NCBI RefSeq assembly: GCF_012935325.2
Contig: NZ_JABBYG020000008.1
Span: forward strand, 248,001 to 312,000
DNA length: 64,000 nucleotides
Origin: Paenibacillus sp. PL91
Lineage (GTDB): Bacteria; Bacillota; Bacilli; Paenibacillales; Paenibacillaceae
Direction: 5' to 3'
This document shows, in pieces, positions 37,801 to 44,510 of the stretch. Position 1 is the stretch's first letter; each line of letters starts with the position of its first letter. A program made the translations under genes and the position numbers. The notes under the pieces are model-generated. The model saw only the letters and a program-made list of their open reading frames with translations, made no database searches and was not told the DNA's origin.

Positions 37801-38803
37801 GCCCACTTCGTTGCTTGGCAGCATTGAAGCGGGCAACGTGCAGATCGTATCAAGCGACGGCCTTAGAATCATTGTTCCGGTTGCGGTGCTGAAATCGTTG
37901 GCTGCAACGAACGACAGCGTGCAGGATAATCAAATTATCGTTAAGCTTGAGCCTGTTCACGGGAAGGCGGAAGGAAGCGCTAACTTGGCCGGAGAGGTCT
38001 ACGGTATTGAATTGATTTTGCGAACATATGGGAAGGATACGCGTTTATCCAGTTTTGACGAGCCGGTTAACGTTGTATTCCCCATCGACCCGGATACGGC
38101 CGACAAACAACTGCTTGGTGTATATTACTACAATGAAGCCTTGTCCGAATGGGAATATGTCGGCGGAACGGAATTTGACGATCATGTTTCGGTAGGGCTA
38201 TCCCATTTTAGCCGATATGCGTTAATGACGTATGACAAGACATACACAGATGTGCCGTCGACGCATTGGGCTTATAGCGCCTTGAAGATTCTTGCAGCCA
38301 AGCATATTGTAAAGGGAGTGTCAGAAGATCGTTTTGCGCCGAATGGAACGACAAGCCGTGCGGAGTTTACAGCGCTTCTAGTCAGGGCGTTGGGCTTGAA
38401 AACGGCAAATGCCAGCGCTGTTCCATTCGACGATGTTTCTGGCAGCGCTTGGTATGCGGAAGAAATAGCAGTCGCTTATGAAGCGGATCTCGTTCATGGT
38501 GTATCGGAGAGATCCTATGCCCCCGATGCTTTAATTACGAGGGAACAAATGGCGATTCTGATCATTCGCGCCTACGAGCTAGCACAAGGACAGACTTATA
38601 GCGGTAACGGCAGCCTGAAGCATTATGAGGATGCGGAATCCGTATCCGGATGGGCTAGAGACGGAGTGGGCAAGGCGATCGGGCTTGGATTGATGCAAGG
38701 CAAATCGTCGGACAGATTCGAACCTGGATCGAACGCAATTAGAAGTGAGACGGCGCAGGTCATCTATAACCTGCTGCAAAAGCTAAACAGTTCAGCGCAA
38801 TGA
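31805..38803 (+). CDS. Giant SLH-anchored polysaccharide-lyase-like enzyme
   Basis: A 2332-residue secreted protein. Order: signal peptide (cleavage near 41, VKA); CBM96/DNRLRE-like module (about 45-205); two concanavalin-like regions (about 310-560 and 655-850) with Ig-like segments; lyase-like (alpha/alpha) toroid (about 950-1205); beta-sandwich (about 1265-1540); OmpL47-like Ig repeat (about 1550-1640); fibronectin type III (about 1800-1890); Pro/Thr linker with four 10-residue repeats; beta domain; three SLH domains (about 2146-2330). Toroid motifs SENHRLIYFASGYL, FDSISYYGIDIGGL and GGAHGRTY recall the Asn-His-Tyr sites of toroid lyases, but I cannot name the PL family. SLH domains would tether it to the cell wall. 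The start is TTG 31805 behind AAGGGGGG; the ATG at 31797 stops after three codons. Confidence 0.78.
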   Translation: MKRLTYGQLKKKCICFLVITILLSTFGIPGVPGMEVTEVKAAAVNYIPAADATVRGGTFVNTNYGSAGTLEVKNDTNETYSRKSFLRFDFSDFLDNDVQQAKIKIHIIAKGIDASRTVGIYGLSDADEDWEEGSVTWNNAPTSATLLQQINVASTDSVVEFDVTDFIKNQMTDRTAAFMLAVDSAASSESHVNFYSKESNMKPELIMTAQNYSTFTSLRLVLTNRNINVSGATEYRVVATTDKGKKVDVTDNASVSTVQTDKIKVDTEKKKITGLSAGVAQVSAVLGGLRQSSVLNINNFDETPIRVAGQVVVNEDFEGATPSFVPSNDAAIAVVEEESGNHALMIDGIGGIKRTLDIEGDYGNSDADSEYMLEADVKQLNSNAGSNGGISFHLRNSGDNKDYVFRYMDTLKYNAATHKYDAAQPAYRDRIGISRNNANALNEWYYGAFSSTEAGILNKTNRSFNDTYVKMSAMISNRLISQYPYDGSPSSMFDNLVFSINAPDGVKRVSTTTLIGENDNLSGVDFVSSGRYLTTLTKGKAYLQTENTKAYFDKLKITKLHMARGIQLFIKDAIVSPGQTTGFEVRAYTSAYSYTVIPNDKVTFSSLPASLGFDQEAGTMTPTVAGEYEITVTAADVMNPYKVKNYTAKLTVNNEDIFESFGEPGLRTVSQPEWLSVPGTDLVIDNDTGSQVYRLSNGVSRLMGDEDWTNYEIEGKIKIVTPMIDLKDYNTAFEVLMRRKAIQNEYLGEGGFPFVYRILHDNDDNYMRIGTSPGPKVNVVDDNWHTFSAKAISNQYIFSIDNVVQYYASGTDMSGGFAFRAENCVVYIDDIRIRKLEGGSLAEGEPSSITADKSNVEVNIYDTVDLAELTAIKAHYGAGKTKYITKDPALTFSINSGADKAELFGGDTFRFKPNAAAGDIVTIQAAYHNLPLDLALTITGAAPAIPELEYVKGGTAMRQENLLYKLRSAYEKSDRPPYAKHFMYLTEIFGKMMLNPEEENYDDAVNWMIDEVIWDEGRPNGRANGAADFYFAQMLILYNMLDGRVNVSDAVWQRMTHLLQEIDYSNPTEFMSENHRLIYFASGYLVSELWPDAMMWNGKTGLENRTMFTGYLRDWMNSRLKTGMGEFDSISYYGIDIGGLSMLYTFSKDETVKNMAFDMLDYLMADMAVDSLDANMGGAHGRTYVGSPKTMLYGHSNYGVDFLFDTAIVDVDEDYAEVNVQAGLLPISTYRPSDVLYALARDRNKRLTNKEKKAVYTIPDIPTRNKTETLKKYTHVTPEYTLGSIVQQEVAPFTSQDFQGFQDIPWSLTFGKSMDAVIFDSHPGLNETDTASPHAYWNGDYKSMTYKYFQEENVMLGMHKITNYAQFSHFWIPRKHLDEVVENKGWVFVRKNNVYAAVKMLKDGVVNDIAQYSWTKSGRWADIEAKINSQNTAFILEVADPEEFSGTFEDFITAILANEVAHPITYVINNGYYVQYQGLNGKLIKLDYNSDVREIDGLPVDFNAYKSHDAVSTINGENYMSSEWDSGEIVISHGSLSRTIRTFEVEADTNAPVTTALVMSGEPDGANDWYVSAVTVTLSATDHLSGVAKTEYRLDGSDVWEEYTDVLTINSDGEHTIYYRSTDKEGNVEEEKSIRVKRDTVAPVITVTGVTYDETYPNSEDMTPLIEVVDEVSGVDTETVTLDSNAVQPGPTISLYTLPLGVHNYVVRVSDRAGNESIQSLTFKTSTSIDTLKELVTRFANDGQISDTEISSLLLEKLEQEDLESFIDEVREHSEELISKGAATYLLRDAQHLIDPGSVQVPNTPTELRQTGSTVNTISLAWEGVEGATIYRLYRSEQPDTGFSNVTGVAYGALTHTDSGLGSGRLYYYKVTAVNEVGESVQSATLSASTQSKPVEPSSSPTPTPKPTTNTTPTPKPTTNTTPTPKPTTNITPTPKPTTNTTPTPTSNPGTIPKPTPHHGTEGQTDSGNVKTVAVSDLKETDEGFVELTLSGQQTSLSLPTSLLGSIEAGNVQIVSSDGLRIIVPVAVLKSLAATNDSVQDNQIIVKLEPVHGKAEGSANLAGEVYGIELILRTYGKDTRLSSFDEPVNVVFPIDPDTADKQLLGVYYYNEALSEWEYVGGTEFDDHVSVGLSHFSRYALMTYDKTYTDVPSTHWAYSALKILAAKHIVKGVSEDRFAPNGTTSRAEFTALLVRALGLKTANASAVPFDDVSGSAWYAEEIAVAYEADLVHGVSERSYAPDALITREQMAILIIRAYELAQGQTYSGNGSLKHYEDAESVSGWARDGVGKAIGLGLMQGKSSDRFEPGSNAIRSETAQVIYNLLQKLNSSAQ
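37511..37640 (+). repeat. In-gene 30-bp tandem repeat coding for a Pro/Thr linker
   Basis: Four consecutive 30-bp units (37511, 37541, 37571 and 37601) and a 10-bp partial one encode PTPKPTTNTT-type decapeptides. Units 1 and 2 are identical, and units 3 and 4 differ by one or two bases, pointing to recent duplication. The product is an extended linker between the fibronectin-like domain and the C-terminal anchoring part. Confidence 0.9.
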
Positions 38804-38917
38804 ATGAACTGGCTCGGAGAGTCGATCCTGCTGGGCGGTTGGAATCATGACTAAAGCCTCGGAAACCACAATTTCATAATGAAATATCAGCAGTAAATCT
38901 CTCCCGGTAATGAGGGG

Positions 38918-38959
38918 AACCAGTAAGATCAAATCCCTTGATCTTACTGGTTTTTTTTC
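38918..38959 (+). terminator. Terminator of the locus B operon
   Basis: AACCAGTAAGATCAA at 38918-38932 is perfectly complementary to 38938-38952, a 15-bp stem, followed by a T-run. Confidence 0.9.
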
Positions 38960-39033
38960 TGCTTATAGGCTATGCCGAAATATATGCTTTATACAACTGA
39001 AATTAGGCAACAATAAACTTTACCTGCTTCAAG

Positions 39034-39076
39034 TTGCTAATTTGACGAAGCCCACATATAATTTTACCAAGGGAAA
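39034..39076 (+). promoter_or_regulatory. mntH promoter with a candidate MntR operator
   Basis: TTGCTA at 39034-39039, 17 bp, and TATAAT at 39057-39062 form a promoter. Directly after the -10 is TTTACCAAGGGAAA (39063-39076), a near-palindrome of the form TTTnCC..GGnAAA. It resembles the MntR boxes of Bacillus manganese importer genes as I remember them. Its position over +1 fits manganese-dependent repression. Confidence 0.55.
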
Positions 39077-39148
39077 CATTTTGTCATTCATCAAAGAAAC
39101 GTTGCCTCGTGTAATGGTTTAAGCATAAATGGAATGGGGATGTTCTGA

Positions 39149-40414
39149 TTGGACGAAGCAACAAAAGAACATACAGCCAACGAGTTGTTATCAGGACGTA
39201 CAAAAGGCTTAAAGAAATTGTTACCGTTCATAGGCCCAGCCTTTATTGCTGGCGTAGCGTATATTGACCCTGGCAATTTTGCCACGAATATCGCTGCCGG
39301 CTCTCAATATGGATATATGCTGCTTTGGGTAGTGCTTGTATCGAATGTAATGGCCATTCTTATTCAAGCTTTATCGGCAAAATTAGGGATTGCTACGGGA
39401 AAAAATTTGCCCGAGGTGTCTCGGGAGAACTTTCCTAAACCTGTATCGTTTGGGCTTTGGATTCAAGGGGAGCTAGTCGTCATTGCGACAGACCTTGCTG
39501 AATTTATCGGGGCGGCGTTAGGCTTATATTTATTGTTCGGCATTCCATTATTGCCGTCTGCGATCATTGCAGGGATAGGCTCCTTTGCGATACTTGAGCT
39601 GCAGCGGAGAGGATTCCGGTCGCTAGAGGCCGGGATCATGGGTATGGTATTTATTGTGGTATTAGCATTTGGCCTTCAGGTTTTATACTCGCAGCCTAAT
39701 ACGGGAGACATTCTAAATGGACTTTTTACTCCGCAATTTAAAGGTGTGGACAGCGTGATGCTGGCTGCGGGCATTTTAGGTGCGACGGTTATGCCTCATG
39801 CCATTTATCTTCACTCCGCCTTGACTCAAAAAAGAATCGTAGGGAGAACGGAAGGCGAACGAAAGCGTATATTCCGTTTTGAATTCATTGATATTTTAAT
39901 CGCCATGGTCATAGCAGGCGTGGTTAATGCGAGCATGCTCATTGTGGCTGCAGCTTTATTTTTTAAAAACGGATTAAACGTTCAGGATTTGGATGTAGCT
40001 TTTGAACAATTTGGCGAATTAGTTGGTCCATTCTCAGCCATTTTATTTGGCGTTGGTTTATTGGCATCAGGCTTGGCAAGCTCGGCAGTAGGCACCATGT
40101 CCGGGGATATTATTATGCAAGGGTTTATTAAACGGCGAATCCCGCTATATTTAAGAAGATTCATTACGGTTATTCCGCCTATCGTCATTATTGCAATCGG
40201 CGTCAATCCCACAACAGCACTCGTTATTAGTCAAATTATTTTGTCATTTGGGATTCCGTTTGCGCTAATTCCCCTTATTATTTTTACAAGCAGCAAAAAG
40301 ATCATGGGTAATCTTGCGAATCATAAAATAACGAATATATTGGCTTGGACAATAGCGCTCGTCATCATTTCTTTAAATATTTTTCTCCTATTCCAAACGC
40401 TAACTCATTTTTAG
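39149..40414 (+). CDS. mntH: Nramp family divalent metal (Mn2+) transporter MntH
   Basis: A 421-residue membrane protein with eleven helices and both metal-binding signatures of the Nramp family: DPGN in helix 1 (AYIDPGNFATN near residue 43) and MPH in helix 6 (VMPHAIYLHSALTQ near 215). It imports Mn2+ (and Fe2+) by proton symport. The start is TTG at 39149 with GGGGATG upstream; there is no nearer in-frame ATG before the conserved N-terminus. It stands alone between two terminators. Confidence 0.92.
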   Translation: MDEATKEHTANELLSGRTKGLKKLLPFIGPAFIAGVAYIDPGNFATNIAAGSQYGYMLLWVVLVSNVMAILIQALSAKLGIATGKNLPEVSRENFPKPVSFGLWIQGELVVIATDLAEFIGAALGLYLLFGIPLLPSAIIAGIGSFAILELQRRGFRSLEAGIMGMVFIVVLAFGLQVLYSQPNTGDILNGLFTPQFKGVDSVMLAAGILGATVMPHAIYLHSALTQKRIVGRTEGERKRIFRFEFIDILIAMVIAGVVNASMLIVAAALFFKNGLNVQDLDVAFEQFGELVGPFSAILFGVGLLASGLASSAVGTMSGDIIMQGFIKRRIPLYLRRFITVIPPIVIIAIGVNPTTALVISQIILSFGIPFALIPLIIFTSSKKIMGNLANHKITNILAWTIALVIISLNIFLLFQTLTHF

Positions 40415-40430
40415 ACATAAGTACATGAAG

Positions 40431-40458
40431 GCTGCCGAGCAATCGGCGGCTTTTTTTT
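40431..40458 (+). terminator. Terminator after mntH
   Basis: GCTGCCGA at 40431-40438 pairs with TCGGCGGC at 40443-40450, followed by T8. Confidence 0.85.
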
Positions 40459-40497
40459 GCGTCTTGCGGGTAGACCGGCTTTTAATTGTTGCCACTG

Positions 40498-40573
40498 ACC
40501 ATTTAAATGGTGATTAATTGTCTATTTATGTTGCATATTAAACGTTTACATTTTATTTAATGTGTCATATTAT
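40498..40573 (+). promoter_or_regulatory. gapB operon promoter with CcpN-like site and upstream palindrome
   Basis: TTTACA at 40545-40550, 17 bp, TATTAT at 40568-40573 is the probable promoter. TGTGTCATATT at 40561-40571 fits the degenerate CcpN operator consensus TRTGHYATAYW (from memory of B. subtilis work) and overlaps the -10. CcpN represses gapB and pckA on glucose in B. subtilis. A perfect 14-bp palindrome, ACCATTTAAATGGT (40498-40511), lies upstream and could bind a further regulator. Confidence 0.55.
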
Positions 40574-40620
40574 ATTGATTAGGATGTACTATATGAAAAA
40601 TACAATAAGGGGATGAAGAA

Positions 40621-41673
40621 GTGGAAGCTGGAATTGGCATAAGTGGTCTGGGGAGAATCGGAAGATTGCTTATAAGAAGAGTGTTTTCGGATAAATATAA
40701 CGCTATGCAGATCAAAGCTCTCAATTCTCCCCATTCTGTAGAAACAATAGCCCATTTATTAAAATATGATACCGTACACGGAACGTGGAATGCAGACATT
40801 TCAACCGAAGATGGAAAGCTGATTATCAACGGAATAACACTTGAATATTTCATGGAAAGAGACCCGTCTCGCCTCCGATGGACAGAAGCCGGCGTCGATA
40901 TCGTTATTGATGCAACTGGTAAATTCACTGATCGTAAGGGAGCAGAGAAGCATCTTGCGGCCGGGGCGCAAAGCGTCATTATTACTTCCCCGGGCAAAGA
41001 TGCTGATCTAACCGTTGTGATGGGTGTCAATGAGGAAAGCTACGAGCCGAACGAGCATCATATTTTATCCGCAGCATCCTGTACGACGAATTGCGTCGCT
41101 CCCCTTCTTAAATTGCTTGATCATGCCTTTGAGGTCAAGAGCGGTTGGATGACAACGATCCATTCCTATACCAGTGACCAGAACCACTTAGATAATCCGC
41201 ATAAGGATTTGCGTCGTGCGAGAGCCTGTACGCAATCTATTATTCCAACGACTACAGGAGTAGGCAAAGCATTAATTGACGTGCTGCCGCATTTAGCTCC
41301 ACATATTCAAGGCATATCGATCCGTGTTCCGACAACTAATGTTTCACTCATCGATTTGACTGTCCAGCTTGGTAGCTATACGACGCTTGTTGAGGCTAAG
41401 CGAATAATTCGCAGCATGGTTTCAGGAGGATTAGCTCCGTATGTAGATATGCAAGATGTTCCGCTTGTCTCGTCTGACTATATCGGAAATGAATGTTCAG
41501 CGGTTGTTGATGGGTCGTCCATAATGGTTGCCGGCAATCAATTAAAAATATTGGCTTGGTATGACAACGAGTGGGCTTACTCCTGCAGAGTAATCGATTT
41601 AGCGGATATGGTTGTTCGGAAAAATCAATTTATGGGAGGCATGAGACCATGCAATCAAGCAGCGGCGAAATGA
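40621..41673 (+). CDS. gapB: Glyceraldehyde-3-phosphate dehydrogenase, GapB (gluconeogenic) type
   Basis: A 350-residue GAPDH with a Rossmann start GISGLGRIGRLLIRR, the catalytic SAASCTTNC (Cys154), and typical NNPHKDLRRARA-like and WYDNEWAYSCRVIDL segments. At the end of the second beta strand it has ALNSPHS where NAD-dependent glycolytic GapA enzymes have an Asp that binds the adenosine ribose. Loss of that Asp, as in B. subtilis GapB, suggests NADP preference and operation in gluconeogenesis. The start is GTG 40621 behind AAGGGG. The stop lies inside the next gene, and the pyruvate phosphate dikinase neighbour supports the gluconeogenic role. Confidence 0.85.
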   Translation: MEAGIGISGLGRIGRLLIRRVFSDKYNAMQIKALNSPHSVETIAHLLKYDTVHGTWNADISTEDGKLIINGITLEYFMERDPSRLRWTEAGVDIVIDATGKFTDRKGAEKHLAAGAQSVIITSPGKDADLTVVMGVNEESYEPNEHHILSAASCTTNCVAPLLKLLDHAFEVKSGWMTTIHSYTSDQNHLDNPHKDLRRARACTQSIIPTTTGVGKALIDVLPHLAPHIQGISIRVPTTNVSLIDLTVQLGSYTTLVEAKRIIRSMVSGGLAPYVDMQDVPLVSSDYIGNECSAVVDGSSIMVAGNQLKILAWYDNEWAYSCRVIDLADMVVRKNQFMGGMRPCNQAAAK

Positions 41674-44468
41674 AATTGGGAAGTATCGTATGCCAATACT
41701 GCGGGGAACTGATTGATACCGTCGATACGAATAGGGTGAAAATCCTATATGGGGTCTGCGGACTCAGCACATGCTCGGTGAACAATCCGAAAGAAATGGA
41801 GCAGCCTCTTCCTCCGCAGGCCGAACAAGGAAAGAGAGTTTGGCATTTTCAAGAGGGACATGCAGGAATGAAAACATTACTTGGCGGAAAAGGTGCAAAT
41901 CTTGCAGAAATGACCAATGCCGGACTGCCTGTTCCTCCTGGTTTTACGATCACTACAGATGCTTGCCGAGCGTACTATAGTGCTGGCGGTAAGCTGCCGG
42001 AGGGCTTGTTCGATGAGATCCGCAGCGCTTTAGTGAAGGTGGAGCAGACGAAAAAACAGAAATTTGGCGACAGCCTCAATCCACTGCTTGTGTCTGTACG
42101 TTCGGGCTCCGTTAATTCCATGCCTGGAATGATGGATACGATTTTGAATCTGGGCTTGAACGATAACACCGTAAAGGGTCTTGCAAGCCATACAGGCAAT
42201 CCCCAATTCGCTTATGACTGCTACAGAAGATTGATCCAAATGTTCGGAAACGTGGTATTCGATATAGAAGGAATCCACTTCGAAACGCTGCTGCACCGCA
42301 AAAAAAATGAGCTGGCGATTGATGAGGATAAGGATGTTCCTGTAGAAGCTTGGATCGAAATCATCGAAAAATTTAAAGAAGTAATCGAATGGCGAGCGAA
42401 TGTTCCGTTTCCCCAAGATGTATATGAACAGCTGCATCTTGCTGTAGAAGCGGTATTCCGGTCTTGGAACAACCAAAGGGCAAACGTATACAGAAAGGCT
42501 TATAACATACCAGATAGTCAAGGGACAGCGGTTAATATTCAATCGATGGTATTCGGGAATATGGGGGATGATTGCGGTACCGGTGTTTTATTCACACGTA
42601 ATCCATCTACGGGAGAGAAGGCATTATACGGTGAATATCTGATTAATGCCCAAGGGGAGGATGTCGTAGCCGGTATAAGAACACCTTTGCCAATTGCTAA
42701 GCTGAATCAGGAAATGCCTGAAATTTATGAGCAGCTTGTACAAACAGCTGCCAAGCTTGAAGCACATTATAAAGATATGCAGGACATTGAATTTACGGTA
42801 GAAAAAGGGAAGCTCTTTATTCTTCAAACGAGAAACGGCAAGAGAACGGCACAGGCTGCAGTAAAGCTGGCAGTCCACTTTGTTCATGAAAGAATATTGA
42901 CAATAGAAGAAGCGATGCTGCGCATAGATGTTGAACATCTTAACCAGCTTCTTCATCGAGCCATTGATGAGGACGAGAAGCTGCAGGTATTGGCAGTGGG
43001 ATTGCCAGCATCACCCGGCGCAGCTACAGGACAAGTCGTGTTTGATGCCGACAAAGCCGAGGAATGGAGCCGCTCCGGCAAGCGCGTCGTGCTTGTCAGC
43101 TCAGAAACAAGCCCCGAAGATATCCATGGCGTCATTGCTGCTGAAGGTGTGCTTACCAGTCGCGGCGGCATGACGAGCCATGCGGCAGTTGTCGCGCGAG
43201 GAATGGGCAAGCCATGTGTTTGCGGCTGTGAAGAGGTTCGTATTGATACAGGCGAAGGGCAGTTCATCGCAGGTGATGTTAAGGTACGCGAAGGAGACTG
43301 GATCACGCTGGACGGCTCGACTGGACGCGTGATTGCAGGCACTGTCACGCTTAAGGAACCGGAAATGAGCGACGAGCTGGGTCAGTTGCTGAAGTGGGCG
43401 GATGATATTCGAGCACTAAAGATACGTACGAACGCCGACTCGCCAGAGGATGCGGCTAAAGCAAGGTCGTTTGGGGCGGAGGGAATTGGGCTCTGCCGCA
43501 CTGAGCATATGTTTATGTCTGCTAGCAGGCTGCCTGTCGTACAGGCGATGATACTTGCAGACAACTTGAAGGATCGTAAGGCTGCTTTGGATCAGCTGCT
43601 TCCTATGCAGCAAAGCGACTTTGAAGGTATTTTTGCCGCAATGGAAGGGCTGCCTGTTACGATTCGCTTGCTTGATCCGCCGCTCCATGAGTTTCTGCCC
43701 AATATGGAGGAGCTGCTGCTTCGGCAGGAACGGATGAAAAAAGATGCGGATACGATAGATGAACGCAGCGCGCTTGACCAGCTCATACGTAAGGTGCGAA
43801 ATTTACAAGAAATGAATCCGATGCTGGGATGGCGAGGATGCCGGCTTGGCATTCTGATTCCGGAAATTTATCAGATGCAAGTGATAGCTATTTTCCGCGC
43901 TGTGCTGGCATTGCAGAAGAAGGGGGTTCAGGTCGTTCCGGAAATTATGATTCCGCTCGTTGGACATGTCAATGAGTTGAAGGCTATGCGAGAATTGGTG
44001 GATCGCACGGCCGAAGACGTGCTCGGGACGTTAAAGGAGCAGGTGCCTTATCAGGTAGGCACGATGATCGAGGTGCCAAGAGCCGCTCTAACTGCCGGCC
44101 AAATTGCGCAATATGCAGACTTCTTCTCCTTCGGCACAAACGATTTGACGCAAATGACGTTTGGCTACAGCCGAGATGATGCGGAAGGGAAATTTCTCAC
44201 ACACTATGTGGAGCATCATATTTTATCTCAAAATCCGTTCCAGGTTTTAGATACAGAAGGAGTAGGCTTATTGATCGAATGGGCAGTCGAGAGCGGCCGT
44301 TCCAAAAAGCCTGGCCTAAAAACAGGCATTTGCGGCGAACATGGCGGCGAAAAAGACTCGATCTTCTTCTGCCACCAAACAGGCTTGGATTATGTTAGCT
44401 GTTCACCTTTCCGTATTCCGTTAGCTAGAATAGCAGCTGCACAAGCACAGCTCATTCACAGCAGGTAA
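41649..44468 (+). CDS. ppdK: Pyruvate phosphate dikinase with an N-terminal SR1P-like domain
   Basis: A 939-residue protein. The main part, from about residue 60, is a complete PPDK: nucleotide-binding start LLGGKGANLAEMT, VRSGSVNSMPGMMDT, phosphohistidine GGMTSHAAVVARGMG (His511) and C-terminal pyruvate domain FGTNDLTQMTFGYSRDDAEG with GICGEHGGE. It interconverts pyruvate and PEP. The first 40 residues are extra: LGSIVCQYCGELID plus KILYGVCG closely matches SR1P, the small GapA-binding peptide of Bacillus (GTIVCQ.C...ID...LYG.CG). ATG 41649 lies nine bases after GGGAGG; ATG 41670 in the ATGA overlap with gapB is the alternative. Both include the domain. A fusion directly behind a GAPDH gene suggests physical coupling. 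Confidence 0.9.
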   Translation: MQSSSGEMKLGSIVCQYCGELIDTVDTNRVKILYGVCGLSTCSVNNPKEMEQPLPPQAEQGKRVWHFQEGHAGMKTLLGGKGANLAEMTNAGLPVPPGFTITTDACRAYYSAGGKLPEGLFDEIRSALVKVEQTKKQKFGDSLNPLLVSVRSGSVNSMPGMMDTILNLGLNDNTVKGLASHTGNPQFAYDCYRRLIQMFGNVVFDIEGIHFETLLHRKKNELAIDEDKDVPVEAWIEIIEKFKEVIEWRANVPFPQDVYEQLHLAVEAVFRSWNNQRANVYRKAYNIPDSQGTAVNIQSMVFGNMGDDCGTGVLFTRNPSTGEKALYGEYLINAQGEDVVAGIRTPLPIAKLNQEMPEIYEQLVQTAAKLEAHYKDMQDIEFTVEKGKLFILQTRNGKRTAQAAVKLAVHFVHERILTIEEAMLRIDVEHLNQLLHRAIDEDEKLQVLAVGLPASPGAATGQVVFDADKAEEWSRSGKRVVLVSSETSPEDIHGVIAAEGVLTSRGGMTSHAAVVARGMGKPCVCGCEEVRIDTGEGQFIAGDVKVREGDWITLDGSTGRVIAGTVTLKEPEMSDELGQLLKWADDIRALKIRTNADSPEDAAKARSFGAEGIGLCRTEHMFMSASRLPVVQAMILADNLKDRKAALDQLLPMQQSDFEGIFAAMEGLPVTIRLLDPPLHEFLPNMEELLLRQERMKKDADTIDERSALDQLIRKVRNLQEMNPMLGWRGCRLGILIPEIYQMQVIAIFRAVLALQKKGVQVVPEIMIPLVGHVNELKAMRELVDRTAEDVLGTLKEQVPYQVGTMIEVPRAALTAGQIAQYADFFSFGTNDLTQMTFGYSRDDAEGKFLTHYVEHHILSQNPFQVLDTEGVGLLIEWAVESGRSKKPGLKTGICGEHGGEKDSIFFCHQTGLDYVSCSPFRIPLARIAAAQAQLIHSR

Positions 44469-44510
44469 CGAGCCCGCATCGCATTATGAAGAAGAGGAGG
44501 GGGAATCCGA

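Larger units (their letters stand above)
38804..39148. other. Intergenic region before mntH (345 bp)
   Basis: It contains the locus B terminator (38918-38958) and the mntH promoter with a candidate MntR site (39034-39076). No gene or other repeat is visible. Confidence 0.6.

Noticed and set aside
38910-39122. Forward 70-codon frame upstream of mntH
   Set aside because: It is composed of the terminator stem and the mntH promoter region and has no ribosome binding site.
38804-39148. yybP-ykoY manganese riboswitch upstream of mntH
   Set aside because: The conserved elements of that class are not visible; a promoter with an MntR-like site explains the region better.
41571-41648. Earlier start of the PPDK gene within gapB
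   Set aside because: The extra residues lie entirely inside gapB in another frame and have no ribosome binding site; ATG 41649 is well placed behind GGGAGG.
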